64,000 bases of DNA, from NCBI RefSeq assembly GCF_019703515.2, contig NC_059358.1, positions 48,936,594-49,000,593 on the forward strand, read 5' to 3'. This DNA comes from Myxocyprinus asiaticus. Taxonomy: Eukaryota; Chordata; Actinopteri; Cypriniformes; Catostomidae. A program made the translations under genes and the position numbers. The notes under the pieces are model-generated. The model searched no databases. It was not told the origin of the DNA and was given only the letters and a program-made list of their open reading frames with translations. Every line of letters starts with the position of its first letter. The stretch's first letter is position 1. Of the stretch, positions 37,528 through 48,989 are shown one piece after another.

Positions 37528-37790
37528 TGATATTTCACCTACAATGAAAATTCTGTCATCATTCACTCACCTGCATGTTGTTCCAAACCCATGTGACTTC
37601 CTTTCTTCTGGGGAACACAAAAGGCGATGTTAGGCAGAATGTTAGCCTCAGTCACCATTCATTTTCATTGTATGGACAAAAGATGTAATGAAAGCAAATG
37701 GTAACTAAGAATAACATTCTGCTTAATGTCTCCTTTTGTGTCCTTTTCGGCAGAATTTTCATTTTTGGTGAACAAACCCTTATACTTAGT
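37528..37790. mobile_element. Fold-back MITE related to 6567-6876
   Basis: Starts 'gatatttcacctacaatgaa' and continues 'catgttgttccaaacccatg', with a mirrored right end 'cagaattttcatttttggtg'. The 'ggcagaatgttag' phrase inside also occurs, slightly diverged, in the element at 6567-6876. Non-coding. Confidence 0.55.
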
Positions 37791-38074
37791 TTACGTTAAA
37801 CAGTTTTTAAATAACAGTGATCCGTTAAAATTGTAGCTCTGCAACGATGACTGATGGCTGTGTTTCACTGGGCAATTTATTAAATACATCAGTCAAATCT
37901 CAAATGGTGGGATGCAGTATCACGGTAGGTGCAGCATGAAGGTGAGTTCTAAATAACTGATCAGTAATAGGAAATGAAACCATGTCCATTCATGACCTGT
38001 TAAGTAATATCATGTAAACAATATTAAAGCTTTTATTTACATGCATAACTATTCTATTTACATTTTGTGGCAGG

Positions 38075-39111
38075 TTCAGAATGCAGTGTCTGACTGGGAT
38101 GTCATACACAGATGAGCAGTGGCACTGGAGCTCAGGGATGCAGTGGAATTTAGCCCAAAGAGGCTGGCCGAGTTTAAAGCACCACAAATTTATGGATGAC
38201 TTGTCTGAGTCTTCAGATGCTGTTTCTCAGTCGTCACCACCAACTCCTGCATTCAACTCCCACAGCAAGCCATGTAAAACCTTATCAGAGGTTCATATAT
38301 CTGTAAGTAGCCTTCTGCACAAATGCATGTCAGCTGAACCAGAATTTGAACCAGCAGGCACGACACAGCAGCAGCAGCCTCATGGTGAGCATGGCCCTGA
38401 TATGCAGTGCCATAAATGTATGTCATTTTACCACACATATGTTAAACTTGATGAGGGTAAATTGACCAACTTGGAAGATGTAACCAAAACACAAAGTGCC
38501 TCTCATGTATGGTACGATGCACAGAAATTGTGAATAACTGCAAGCTCTGCAAAAAAGGTGCCTTTGCGTGTCCACCAAGCCAGACAATTTTGTATGAGAG
38601 CACCTTTTCCCTAGGTTCCATGGCAACTGTGCTACTAGGTATGGTCAGGAGAATGAGGAACTGGCTTGTGCATGGATTGAGAGCTCTGGGTATGCTGTTG
38701 AGAGGAATGGTAGTTAGCTGTAAGGAGCCGTGGTTTTCTGCAAGCCCAGATGGAATATTCAACTCCTTAGAGCTTCTGGAAATCAAGTGTCCTTTTTTGA
38801 GCAGAAACTGCACATATCTAGCAGAACTGTTCTCTGGCAAACTCACTGATTTGAAGATGGTGGATGGCATTCCTCAGCTACAACCCAAAGAACCCTCTGG
38901 GTACTACCTCCAGGTGCAACTAGCTGTGTTTTGCACTGGCCTTCAGAAATATAAGATGCTTGTTTGGGCTCCAACTGAGCAATTTATTATTGATGTACCA
39001 TTTGATTTTCAATTTTGCTCTGAGAAAATATCTAAACTGAAATCATTCTATTTTACCCATATGCTTCCAAGACTTGTGCTTTGCCGTAAGTACACTGACA
39101 TGGGCAAGTAA
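38075..39111 (+). pseudogene. YqaJ-type (PD-(D/E)XK) nuclease pseudogene, ISL2EU-like
   Basis: An exon-like start follows tttgtggcag at about 38075, with ATG at 38081. The first 150 codons run to a stop (TGA near 38531) where the YqaJ entry motif RITAS would be; a single CGA to TGA change explains it. The conserved elements then appear in order, in two frames: an ENEE glutamate block near 38650, SASPDGIF (Asp near 38750), LLEIKCPF (Glu 38779, Lys 38785), and YYLQVQLAVF near 38910, followed by IDVPFDFQF and MLPRLV, stopping at 39111. This is the full catalytic set of the lambda-exonuclease/YqaJ fold, broken by one stop and one or two frameshifts. Eukaryotic transposons of the ISL2EU type are known to carry such a nuclease beside the transposase. 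The label 'viral recombinase' in domain names does not imply a virus here. Confidence 0.8.
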
Positions 39112-39164
39112 GTACTGTTTTTGCTAATCTGCTTGCATGAAAGAATTAGTTAACTGAATTTTTT

Positions 39165-42100
39165 TTATTTTTTATTTTTGTCATAAACAATTTTTATTGA
39201 TTCCACACTCAAATCAACATAAACAGCACATGAAAACACGGAATCAATTTTCAACAAAATATACCCCGCTCCCTCCCTCCTACACCCCCCCCCCCCCAAC
39301 ACACATCCCAGTGGTCAGACACCGAATAATAACAGACACACATACAAGCAGACAGTCCAAAGAAAATACTCAGACAAAAAAAAAAAAAAAAAACACAAAA
39401 AACACAAAAAATTGCCCAACAAAAAGAAAAAGGGTTCCACACATCAAGTAATTACATACACACCATTTAAACTGTCCCTCTCCACTGTCCCTCCCTGGCA
39501 CCCTCCAAGAAGGCCAAATAAGTGCCCCATTTCTTCTCAAAGGCACCAAAGCTGCCCAGCCGCCTATGCGACATCTTTTCAAAGGCCGCCACTGTGCCCA
39601 ATTCGGTGCACCACTCATGAAATGAGGGTGCACCAACCGACTTCCATCCCCCAAGGATCACTTTCCTGCGATCATCACACTGGTAAGGACCCAGTTTTTA
39701 ATGTGTGTGTTCACTAAGTTAACCCCTGCCCTATCACCCAAAATACAAAGTTTGGGGCAGAATGAAATCTGAGTGCTCAGGATCTCACAGACATTACTCT
39801 GAACCCTCGACCAAAACTCTGGAATCTTAGTACAATACCAAAAAAGGTGGGCTATGTCCCCATCCTCTGATTGGCATCGCCAACAGGTGGGTGTATCTTT
39901 AAGACCAAACCTATGCAATCTAGAGGGAGTCCAATAAAAATGATGCAGAATCTTAAATTGAATGAGGTGCATCCTTGCATCCCTAGACATAGCCTTGGCA
40001 TTTTTTAAAATCCTACCACATTCTTCATCCTCCAGTACTAAATTCAAGTCTTTCTCCCATAACTTCTTGAGAGATGTCAAAACCCCATCCCCTAGACTCT
40101 GAATTAGCCAGGAATAGTACGCTGAAGCCTTGTGACCCTTTCCAAAAGCCGCTAGTACCATCTCAAGAGTGTCTGCAGCTTTAGGGGGATGTGTATTACA
40201 CCCAAAGATGGTACAAAGTAGATGGCGCAGCTGTAAGTACCTGAAGAATTGAGATCTGGGAATCCCAAACCGGTGTGTAGTATTTTCAAAGGATCTCAAT
40301 GCTCCATTTTCATACAGGTCACACAGCATAGCAGCTCCCTTCTCAGTCCATTCTGTCCAGCAAAAAGGGGACTTATTAATACACAGTTTAGGGTTTAACC
40401 AAATACTTGCGGCAACGTTCAGGTAAATGTCCGAATTGAGCACGTGGGAAACCCTTGTCCACACTAACTGCTTGTGTGAGATAACGGGATGTGTCTTTAC
40501 TTCTCCGGGCATTTTGGTAGAAAGACATTGCAATGGCAAGATAGGGGCAAGAAGTTCTTGTTCATTGCAGAACCGGGGGGGGCTCTTTCAGGTGGAAGCG
40601 ACCAATGAGCCAAATGTCTGAGACCGAATGCATAATAATAAAACGAAATCTTGGGTAAGCCTAGCCCACCTTTGTCAATTGGCCTATGTAACTTATTGAA
40701 ATATAATCTGTGGTGCTTATCATTCCAAATGAAAGACTTTGCTATGCTTTCAAATTGCTTGAAATAAGAGAGGTGACATCTACCGGGAGAGACTGTAACA
40801 GGTAGTTAAATTCTGGAATACAATTCATTTTAATAACATTAACCTTCCCAATCATCGATAAATGTAATGAAGCCCACCTGTCTACATCGCTCGAAAACCT
40901 TTTTATTAAAGGGTCAAAATGAACTCTAACTAAATAAGACAAATATGTGGGGAATAAAATACTTAATGCCCTGTTTGGGCCACTGGAAGGCGCCTGGCTG
41001 CAAGGCCGTTACTGGACAATACGCTGTCAGAGCCAAAGCTTCGGATTTAGACCAGTTGACAGAAGCTTATGTGCCACGCCTCCCGCCACCACCCCTGGAA
41101 AATCACCCTCCTTTCTTATCGCGGCTGCTAATGGTTCCAGGGCAAGACAGAACAATAATGGGGAAAGAGGGAAACCCTGATGGATGCCCCTATCCAGAGT
41201 AAAATAATCTGAAATTAATCCATTTGTTTGTACCGCTACTACAGGGTGTCTATAAAGTAACTTGATCCAACCAATAAACGAACTCCCGAACCCATACATT
41301 TCCAAAATCTTAAAAAGATAATCCCATTCTACCATACCAAATGCCTTTTCGGAGTCAAGTGAGATGGCAGCGACTGGGGTCTGATCATTCGCCACTGACC
41401 ACATGATATTGATGAAACGCCTAATGTTATCAGAAGAGCTGCGGCCCCGAATAAACCCCACCTGATCTATATGTATAAGAGATGTCATAACTTTACTTAA
41501 TCGGTTAGCTAGAATTTTTGAAAATTTTTTTACATCTAGCTGGATCGGGGAAATTGGATGGTAACTTTTACATTCGCTTGGATCTTTGTCTTTTTTAAGA
41601 ATCAGACTGATCCGGGCTTGTGTCATGGTTGGTGGAAGCTTCCCATTCTTCAAAGATTCAGAATTAACTTCTAACAAAAGTGGAGCCAGTTCTGTAGCAT
41701 AAGCTCTAAAAAATTCAGCTGCAAAACCATCTGTCCCCGGAGCCTTGCCTGTAGTAAGGCCTTAATTACCTCGTCAAGTTCCTCAAAGGTTATTTCAGAA
41801 TCAAGAGAGGTTTTTTGCTCAGTCGACAAATTAGGGAGTTCTAATAGTTCCACAAAATTTCTATAAACTATAAAGATCAATATAGAATTCTTTGAAAGCA
41901 TTATTAATATCAATGGAATGGTAGAAAAAGCTTCCCTGCTTTGTCCCCCGACTCAAAATATGACTGTCTTGCCCTGAACAACCAAAACTCCACTTTCTGC
42001 GACAAAATAGTATTATATCTCTATTTCAAACGGATCAACTCTCTAAGGCCATCAGACAACATTTGGCACTTCAGCTCTGCCTTGGCATTTTAATATGCTC

Positions 42101-42766
42101 TTCCAACTCCACGAGTTCACGTGCTTTGGATGTTTTGGTGAATGAGGCATATTTTATGATCCAACCCCTAAGAACTGCCTTCAGTAACTCCCAAGCCACG
42201 CCCACAGAAGATACTGAGGACCAGTTGGTCTCCATATAAACACTGATTTCAGTCTTTAACATTTGTTGGAAATCAGGATTTTGCAAATGGGATACATTAA
42301 AGCGCCAACTATATGATTTATTTTTCTCTATATGTGGCAACATCTCTAAAATCAGGACTAAAATGTTTCCAATTTAGCGTCAACAACAGATGAAATAAGG
42401 GATTTGGATATAAAAACAAAAAATCTATTCTAGAATAAATAAAACGTATAGTCCCTAACAGATGGGTTATCAATGTTGCTTTAGGGGGCTTGCACACTTT
42501 TGCTTCACTGTGATCAAGGACTGAGTCTATCAAAAGATTAAAGTCTCCTCCCAATATTATATCATGAGGGGTGCCAGCAGTTTGCAGCATCCCTTCAAGA
42601 TCTATAAAAAAACCCTGATCATCAGCGTTAGGTGCGTAAATATTAGCCAAAATCAACATTTGCCCTTGAATTTCAGCTAAAACAATAATGACTCTCCCTA
42701 ATTTATCTTTAGTCTGCTTGAGACATTTGAATTGTAGATGTTTATTAATCAATATAATGACTCCCT
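39165..42766 (-). mobile_element. L1-A copy 4-minus (5'-truncated)
   Basis: The 3' end (minus) is near 39165 (aatttttattgattcc), followed by a C-rich 3' UTR complement (cccccccccccccaacacac near 39285) and an A run at 39377-39391. ORF2 runs from about 39467 to 42752. The 5' end lies in the endonuclease region (complement of attgataagtaaacatc) and abuts copy 4-plus near 42766. A deletion near 41040 removes the RT active site. Confidence 0.88.
39467..42752 (-). pseudogene. L1-A ORF2 pseudogene in copy 4-minus
   Basis: Long open pieces survive: 42318-42752 (endonuclease, with IYAPN and the intact GGDFN motif), 41027-41677 (RT with ISLDSEKAFGMVEW and DRGIHQGFPLSPLLFCLALEPL), and 39658-40539 (293-codon C-terminal region with the cysteine-bearing CWRCQSEDGDIAHLFWYC zinc-knuckle-like patch). 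Around 41040 the reading jumps from GGVAHKLL directly to a segment that normally lies ~45 residues further on, so the Y-A-D-D active site is missing. The endonuclease and C-terminal portions are better kept than in copy 2. Confidence 0.87.
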
Positions 42767-45545
42767 TGCACGAGAACTCGTGGAGTTGGAAGAGAATATT
42801 AAATGTGCAGAGGCAGAGCTGAAGTGCCGTATGTCAGCTGATGGCCTCAGAGAATTGACCCGATTGAAATATAGATATAATACTATTTTGTCGCGGAAAG
42901 TGGAGTTTTGGTTATTCAGGGCAAGACAGTCATACTTTGAGTCGGGTGACAAAGCAGGGAAGCTTTTGGCTAGATATATAAAGCAGAGAGAGTCTATTTC
43001 TATAATTCCCTCAGTGAAATCTACTGGTGGTGAAATTTTTACCTCAGCCATTGATATTATAATGCCTTTAAAGAGCTCTATCTTGATCTTTTTAGTTCCA
43101 CGTCTTCGTCTACTGATGAAGATATTAGAAACTTTGTGGAACCATTAGATCTTCCTAAACTGACGATTGAGCAAAAAAACTCTCTTGATTCTGAGATAAC
43201 CTTGGAGGAGCTTGACGAGGTAATTAAGTCCCTACCTACTGGCAAGGCTCTGGGGCCAGATGGTTTTGCCGCAGAATTTTTTTAGATCCTATGCTACAGA
43301 ACTGGCTCCACTTTTGTTATAAGTTTATACTGAATCATTAAAGAATGGAAAGCTTCCTCCAACCATGACACAAGCCCGTATCAGTCTGATTCTTAAAAAG
43401 GACAAAGATCCAAGTGAGTGTAAAAGTTACCGTCCAATCTCCCTGATCCAACTAGATGTAAAAATATTGTCAAAAATTTTGGCTAACCGATTAAGTAAGG
43501 TTATGACATCTCTTATACATATTGATCAGGTGGGATTTATTCGGGGTCATAGCTCTTCTGATAACATCAGGCGTCTCATCAAAATCATGTGGTCAGTATC
43601 GAATGATCAATCTCCGGTCGCTGCCATCTCACTTGACGCCGAAAAGGCGTTTGATATGGTAGAATGGGATTATCTTTTTAAGATTTTGGAAATGTATGGG
43701 TTCGGGAGTACATTTATTGTTTGGATTAAGTTACTTTATAGACACCCTGTAGCAGAGGTACAAACAAATGGATTAATTTCAGATTATTTTACTCTGGATA
43801 GGGGCACTCGGCAGGGCTGCCCTCTTTCCCCTTTATTGTTCTGTCTTGCCCTGGAACCATTAGCAGCCACGATAAGAAAGGGGGATGATTTTCCAGGGGT
43901 GGTGGTGGGAGGTGTGGCGCATAAGCTTCTGCTTTACACAGATGATATTTAATTATTTGTCTCTGAACCTACCAGATCTAAGCCTTGCCTCCACAGAATT
44001 ATTAATTCCTTTTCCAAGTTCTCAGGATACAAAGTTAATTGGTCTAAATCCGAAGCTTTGGCTCTGACAGTGTACTGTCCAGTAACGGCTTTCCAGCCGG
44101 GCGCCTTTCAATGGCCCAAACAGGGCATTAAGTATTTGGGGATTTTATTCCCAGCAAATTTGTCTGATTTAGTTAGTTAATTTTGACCCTTTAATAAAAA
44201 GATTTTCGAGCAATGTGGACAGGTGGGCTTCATTTCATTTATCGATGATTGGGAAGGTTAATGTTATTAAAATGAACTGTATTCCACAATTTAACTACCT
44301 GCTACAATCTCTCCCTGTAGATGTCCCCCTCTCTTATTTCAAGAAATTTGATAGCATAGCGAAGTCCTTCATTTAGAATGGTAAACGTCCCAGATTGCAT
44401 TTTAATAAGTTACATAGGCCGATTGACAAAGGAGGGCTAGGCCTACCCAAGATTTTGTTTTATTACTATGTGTTCAGTCTCAGACATTTGGCTCATTGGT
44501 CACTTCCACCTGAGAGAGCCCCTCCCTGGTTTGTTTTTGAACAGGCAGTTCTTGCCCCTATTTCGCCATTACAAAGCATCTCTATCAAACTAATCGGAAA
44601 AGTTAAGTTACACCCCATTATTTCGCATTTACTGTACACTCGGTATGGACTAAAGTGTCCAGATTGTTTAAATTGGACACTTATTTAAATGTTGCCTTGA
44701 GCATATGGCAGAACCCAAGATTATGTATTGGCAAGTCCCCTCTCTGCTGGCCAGAGTGGATTGTAAGGGGGGTTGCTACACTCGGTGACCTATATGAAAG
44801 TGGAGTGTTGAGATTGTTTGAAAACTAGGTCCAACATTTTGGGATCCCCAGACCTCAGTTTTATAGATATTTACAATTGCACCACCTGCTTTGTACTATT
44901 TTGGGGAGTAGCACACACCCCCCTAAGGAGGCAGATGCTTTGGGAGAGGTGATTGCGGCATTTGGGAAAGGTCATGAGGCATCAGTGTACTACTCCCTGT
45001 TAATTCAGAGTATGCGGGATGGAGCTTTAACTTCTATTAATAGATTATGGGAGAAAGATTTGAATTTGGTATTGGAGGATGGAGTGTGGACTAAGATTCT
45101 GAGAAATGTCAAGTCTGTATCTAGAGATGCGAGGGTTCGCCTATTCAGTTCAAGATTTTACATAGATTCTATTGGACCCCCTCTTGACTGTATAGGCTTG
45201 GTCTTAAAGACACATCTACCTGCTGGCGATGCCAATCGGAGGATGGAGATTAACCCATGTTTTTTGGGGGTGCGTTAAGATCCAAGGGTTTTGGTTGAGA
45301 ATTCAGAATTTTGTATGTGATGTCTTGGGCACTCAGGTTTCGTTTTGCCCCAGACTCTGTATTTTGGGAGATCGGGCAGAAATTAATGTGGAGAATAAAC
45401 ATGTGGAGGATTGGGTCCTAACCTGTGTTATGGTCACCAGGCAGGTGATTTTGAGGGGTTGGAAGTCGGTTGGAGCACTCCCGTTTCAGAAGTGGTGCTC
45501 GGAGATGGGGAGAGTGGCAGCGTTAGAAGCGGAGTCTAATGGGGT
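42767..45545 (+). pseudogene. L1-A ORF2 pseudogene (RT and C-terminal part) in copy 4-plus
   Basis: The RT is open over 43365-43952, with SYRPISLIQLD, ISLDAEKAFDMVEWDYL and DRGTRQGCPLSPLLFCLALEPL. The active-site block reads Y-T-D-D-I and then hits TAA at about 43950, two residues after the catalytic pair. Downstream pieces (44395-44688, 44877-45278, 45229-45555) give the C-terminal region in shifting frames. A one-base insertion near 43282 (a run of seven T) breaks the GPDGFAAEFF block. The endonuclease is missing because of 5' truncation. Confidence 0.87.
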
Positions 45546-45857
45546 GGATATTTAGCATTCTTGGAGGGTTCTTGGGTGGAATAGTGGAGAGAGAGGGGTA
45601 ATTGTCAGTGTGTGTGATTTTTATATTTGTATATATATATTTTTTATTATTATTATTTTTTCTCTTTTCTCCTCTTTTAGTTGTTTGGTTTTTGTTTTTG
45701 TATTATTTTATATGTGTTCATCTAAGACCACAGGGATGTTTGTTGAGGTTTGGGGTGGGGTTGGGGAGGAGGAGGGGTGGTAGTGGGTGTTAAAAGTTGA
45801 TTTTGTGTATTTATAATTATGTTTTGTTTTCCTGTGTTTTAATAAATAAAAATGGGG
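42767..45857 (+). mobile_element. L1-A copy 4-plus (5'-truncated)
   Basis: Begins in the endonuclease-RT linker (cacgagaactcgtggagttg) and runs through the RT, C-terminal region and 3' UTR to 'ttttaataaataaaaatgg' near 45857. It directly abuts the 5' end of copy 4-minus, and its 3' end lies at the C-terminus of the DDE transposase pseudogene on the minus strand. Confidence 0.88.
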
Positions 45858-45865
45858 ACAGTCTA

Positions 45866-46687
45866 GGAGACAATTTTGAACACCTTGAGCCATCTAATTA
45901 CTCTTTCCACATGTATGCAAACATTGGCGATCCTCCATGTGCCTGTAACATCCTCATCAGACAATTGTCCACCTTTATGAGTAAATGCTGGCATGACAAG
46001 ATTTACCTGTCTCTCGAACAGCCTCTATCTGCCATCACTTCATCACCAGGCTGAAGATAGTCCAGGAAACCGATTCTTGGTTAATGAACTTGTCACTGCA
46101 TCTGCCTCCATATGTGGTGGAGATGAACATAATAAGTCCACAGGGGGAAATGGCAACCAAATACTTCAGAGTATTGCTTGAATAATAGTGACTATATGAC
46201 CATCGGAGTTGAGATTATATGCTTTCTGCAGAGTTGTCTCAGAGTAGTCGATAATGCAGGTAGTGTTAGGGAATATTTCCTTAAAGCACTGAGGCATTGT
46301 GCTATGGATTATTTCCCGTGGCAGCCAAGGAATGTAGACTCTCAAGTGCTCCTCCATTTTGTCAATCCAGTAGGAGAGAATTCAGTTTACCACACCCTGG
46401 GATACATCAAAGCACTGAGCAAGATCACCCTGAAGTAAATTCAACTTCAGCTTCATCATGGTCATCGTTATTTGATCCATTATGTGTATCTTAAAATTGG
46501 CTGTGTAGAACTGCTGCAGATACTTAACATGCTCTTTGAAGACACAAAGAGTGAAGCCAGTGTAGTACAATAAAGAGCTAGTGTCATTCTTGAGAATGGC
46601 AAGGGCTAAGGGTTTTTCTTTACAGCACTGCGTTGCCTTGTCTAACATTAGCTTATCCCCTGAGGCATAACTGTGGTCTGTCAAGGG
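45866..46687 (-). pseudogene. DDE_Tnp_4-type transposase pseudogene, ISL2EU-like
   Basis: Read on the minus strand: an exon begins after a tract ending in ttgacag (about 46681). It has YTGFTLCVF-type sequence, then a helix-turn-helix region (KLKLNLLQGDLAQCFDVSQG), a stop near 46382, and SYWIDKMEEHLRVYIPWLP. The catalytic residues can all be placed: Asp in CIIDYSE (46247-46249), Asp in GDEVMADRG (46027-46029) and Glu in IHVERVI (45905-45907), with CGLIMFISTTYGGRCSDK between the first two. Several stops and frameshifts separate them. The C-terminus runs to FKIVS and a TAG in place of the usual Gln, then the L1-A 3' end. This is the HTH_Tnp_4/DDE_Tnp_4 architecture of ISL2EU (PHIS) transposases. 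Confidence 0.8.
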
Positions 46688-46700
46688 GGGGGGGGGGGGT
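46684..46700. repeat. Poly-G tract
   Basis: A run of about 14-15 G on the plus strand directly beside the exon boundary. On the minus strand it is a C run preceding ttgacag, which may serve as the pyrimidine tract of a 3' splice site. Confidence 0.7.
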
Positions 46701-46917
46701 AATAGGATTCAAAACAGTGTTACTATGAATGCAAACTTTAATACAGTGAAAAAGACACTCCATTAGCATAACATAAATATATATAAATAAATAAACATTT
46801 CCAACTTTCTTTTGAATGTCTATGTACTAAAATAAAATATTTGATGCCATGAGTGTACCTTCATTTACTACTCTTATTTTGAATGGCCATGGAAAATGAA
46901 GCAATGTGATAACAATT

Positions 46918-47111
46918 TTACCTGGTCGCAAAAAGTAGTTTACCTGATGAACTTTCACCTTTTGCTGACCCTTTATGCTTCGCAGAGCTAATGTGTGCTT
47001 CTAAATCACTTGCACCTTTATTAGCAACTGACACATAAGTGCCAGCTTTACATGTCATATATTCTGCTTCCCACGGATCTCGACCTGGTCGAAAGCATTG
47101 GAATTTTTTGT
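46918..47111 (-). pseudogene. Zinc-finger-like N-terminal exon, possibly of the transposase
   Basis: Minus strand: KFQCFRPG, then MTCKAGTYVSVANKGASDLEAHI and SAKHKG, a BED/C2H2-like finger pattern with H-x(5-6)-H at the end but weak cysteines (one Cys visible at the TCKAG position). At GESSSG the DNA reads on into gtaaac, a good splice donor, and the next recognisable exon starts after an acceptor at about 46681. That would make a ~260-bp intron and place this as the DNA-binding exon of the same transposase gene. It could instead be an unrelated fragment. Confidence 0.5.
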
Positions 47112-47466
47112 GCAAATCGTCTGTAAACCATTAGATGACATTTGGTGCTTTTAATACTCTTTTCCAATTCTATGAATTCCTATGCTTTGATCTTTTTAAT
47201 GAATGATGCATATTGTATGATCCGCCCCCTAAGAACTGCCTTAAGCGCCTCCCATGCCATGCCCATAGAGCACACTTAGGGCCAATTGGTTTCCACATAA
47301 ACATTTACTTCTGTCTTTAACATTTGTGTTAATGCTGGGTCCTGCTGAAGGGATGTATTATACAATTTTATTTTCATTATATGCGGCAACATCTCTAAAC
47401 ACACCAAAGCATGATCTAAAACTAAAATGTTTCCAATTGAGCAGTCAGTGGCAGATGGATTAAGTG

Positions 47467-47511
<45 letters not shown>

Positions 47512-47995
47512 ATTCAAGAGTTAATCTTGATCTTAATCTGATGTAAAAAAGGTGTAGTCCCTCCAAGATGGTTTCAGAAGTCTCTAAATGTCTGTAAGAC
47601 CAAGAATTTTACACATCCTCTGTAGTGTCAGTGTTGCTGTAAAGGGTCTACACAATTTTGCATCACTATAATCAAGGACTGGCTCCATTAAACGATTTAA
47701 TTCTCCACCCAAAACCATATCATGAAGGATCCCAGCTGCTATAAAAAAGTTTTGATCATCAGCACTGGGTGCATAAATATTAGCCAAAATAAGATTTTGC
47801 CCCTGTATTTCAGCCAAAACAATAATGACTCTTCCTAAATTATCTTTGATCTGTTTGAGACATTTAAATTGTAAATGCTTACTTATCAATATGATGACTC
47901 CCCTGCTCTTACTCGAACCAGCACAAAACACATGTCCACCCCATTCCCTGCCAGGTTTTTCAGCTTCCTGTGATGAAAGGTGCATTTTTTAAAGG
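47112..47995 (-). mobile_element. L1-A-related fragment, endonuclease and linker only (minus)
   Basis: The ORF at 47584-47985 covers the endonuclease (HLSSQEAEK, GRVIIVLAEIQGQ, NIYAPS and GGELN in place of GGDFN). The linker follows down to about 47115, with a (TA)n at 47470-47507 where other copies have a T-rich stretch. It is more diverged than the other copies, and both ends are truncated: no RT and no ORF1. Confidence 0.8.
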
Positions 47996-48159
47996 AATTA
48001 TACATTTTTTTACACTTAAGAAAAGATACCACCGGCTTCTGGTTCCGGCCACCAAAGGAATGGCTGCGTAGTTCACCATCTCTTCCAACAAAGTGACAAA
48101 TAGTCCCACTAAACTTTGAGTAAGAAAATCATTATTGAAAAAAAAAACAATACGGAACA

Positions 48160-48985
48160 GTGGGACAACAATGGAAATGAGAGAAGAGCAGTACAACTTG
48201 CACAGAAGTACAAATTCTGGAGGAAATTATATATTTGTGCAAAGAGAACAATCGTAAATTGAATGAAATCAAGACGGAGTTAAACAAGACAAATCAGAGA
48301 GTTAGTCATGCGGAAGATCGCATTGAAGAAATGGAAACGCAAGTGCAAAATGTGGAACAGGTGATACAGAAAGTAATAAAACTACAGTCCCAGTTGGAAA
48401 ACAAACAAATCGATCAAGAAGGCCGGTCAAGAAGGGACAGTATAAGGATATACAATGTCCCAGAGGATACAGAGGGAAACTCTATTGTTGATTTTGTTGA
48501 ACAATTACTACGGGACACATTGGACTCCCCCCACCTGGCACAGAACTGCTTGTGATAAGAGCCCACCGGGCACTCGCACTTAAACTGGGCATGAACATGA
48601 GACCCAGATTGATTATAGTGAAATTTCTCGGATACAAAGTGAAGGACGAAGTTTCAAAAGGCGTGGAAAAAAGGATATCTATTTGGGCCAAAATATATAC
48701 TTTGACCATGACTACCCTCCAGCAGTTCTTCAGAAATGAAAGGAATACTCAGAGGTAAAGAAAGTGCTGAAAGAGAAACAAATCGGCTTTCAAACTCCAT
48801 ACCCAGTGAGATTGCGTGTGTTTTATGAGGATGGTGCCCATCTCTACCACACGGCTGAAGAGGCTACTCAGGATATGGCAAAGAGGTAGTTTGACGTGGA
48901 TAAGCTGCTGCCGTCGGAAACACTGATGGAACAGTTAGAACGCTCTGCTTGGGAAACTGTCAAGCCACAAAAGCCAAGAATCATT
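48160..48985 (+). pseudogene. L1-B ORF1 protein pseudogene
   Basis: An N-terminal coiled coil (regular Glu/Lys/Leu heptads, VSHAEDRIEEMETQVQNVEQ) is followed by the RRM core with GRSRRDSIRIYNVPEDTEG. A frameshift near 48550 leads into RAHRALALKLG and RPRLIIVKFLGYKVKDEV. The C-terminal domain in yet another frame contains EKQIGFQTPYPVRLRVFYED (near 48775-48835) and a stop near 48890. Order and spacing match L1 ORF1 proteins (coiled coil, RRM, CTD), which bind the element's RNA as trimers. Confidence 0.8.
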
Positions 48986-48989
48986 TATC

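Noticed and set aside
38509..39111. Viral recombinase or phage gene
   Set aside because: The YqaJ domain name refers to phage relatives, but here the gene sits beside a eukaryotic DDE transposase and has decayed like a transposon gene.
39190..39660. Frames over the A-run and C-rich tract near 39285-39391
   Set aside because: They read through the L1-A 3' UTR low-complexity tracts, and the minus frames merge into the known ORF2 C-terminus.
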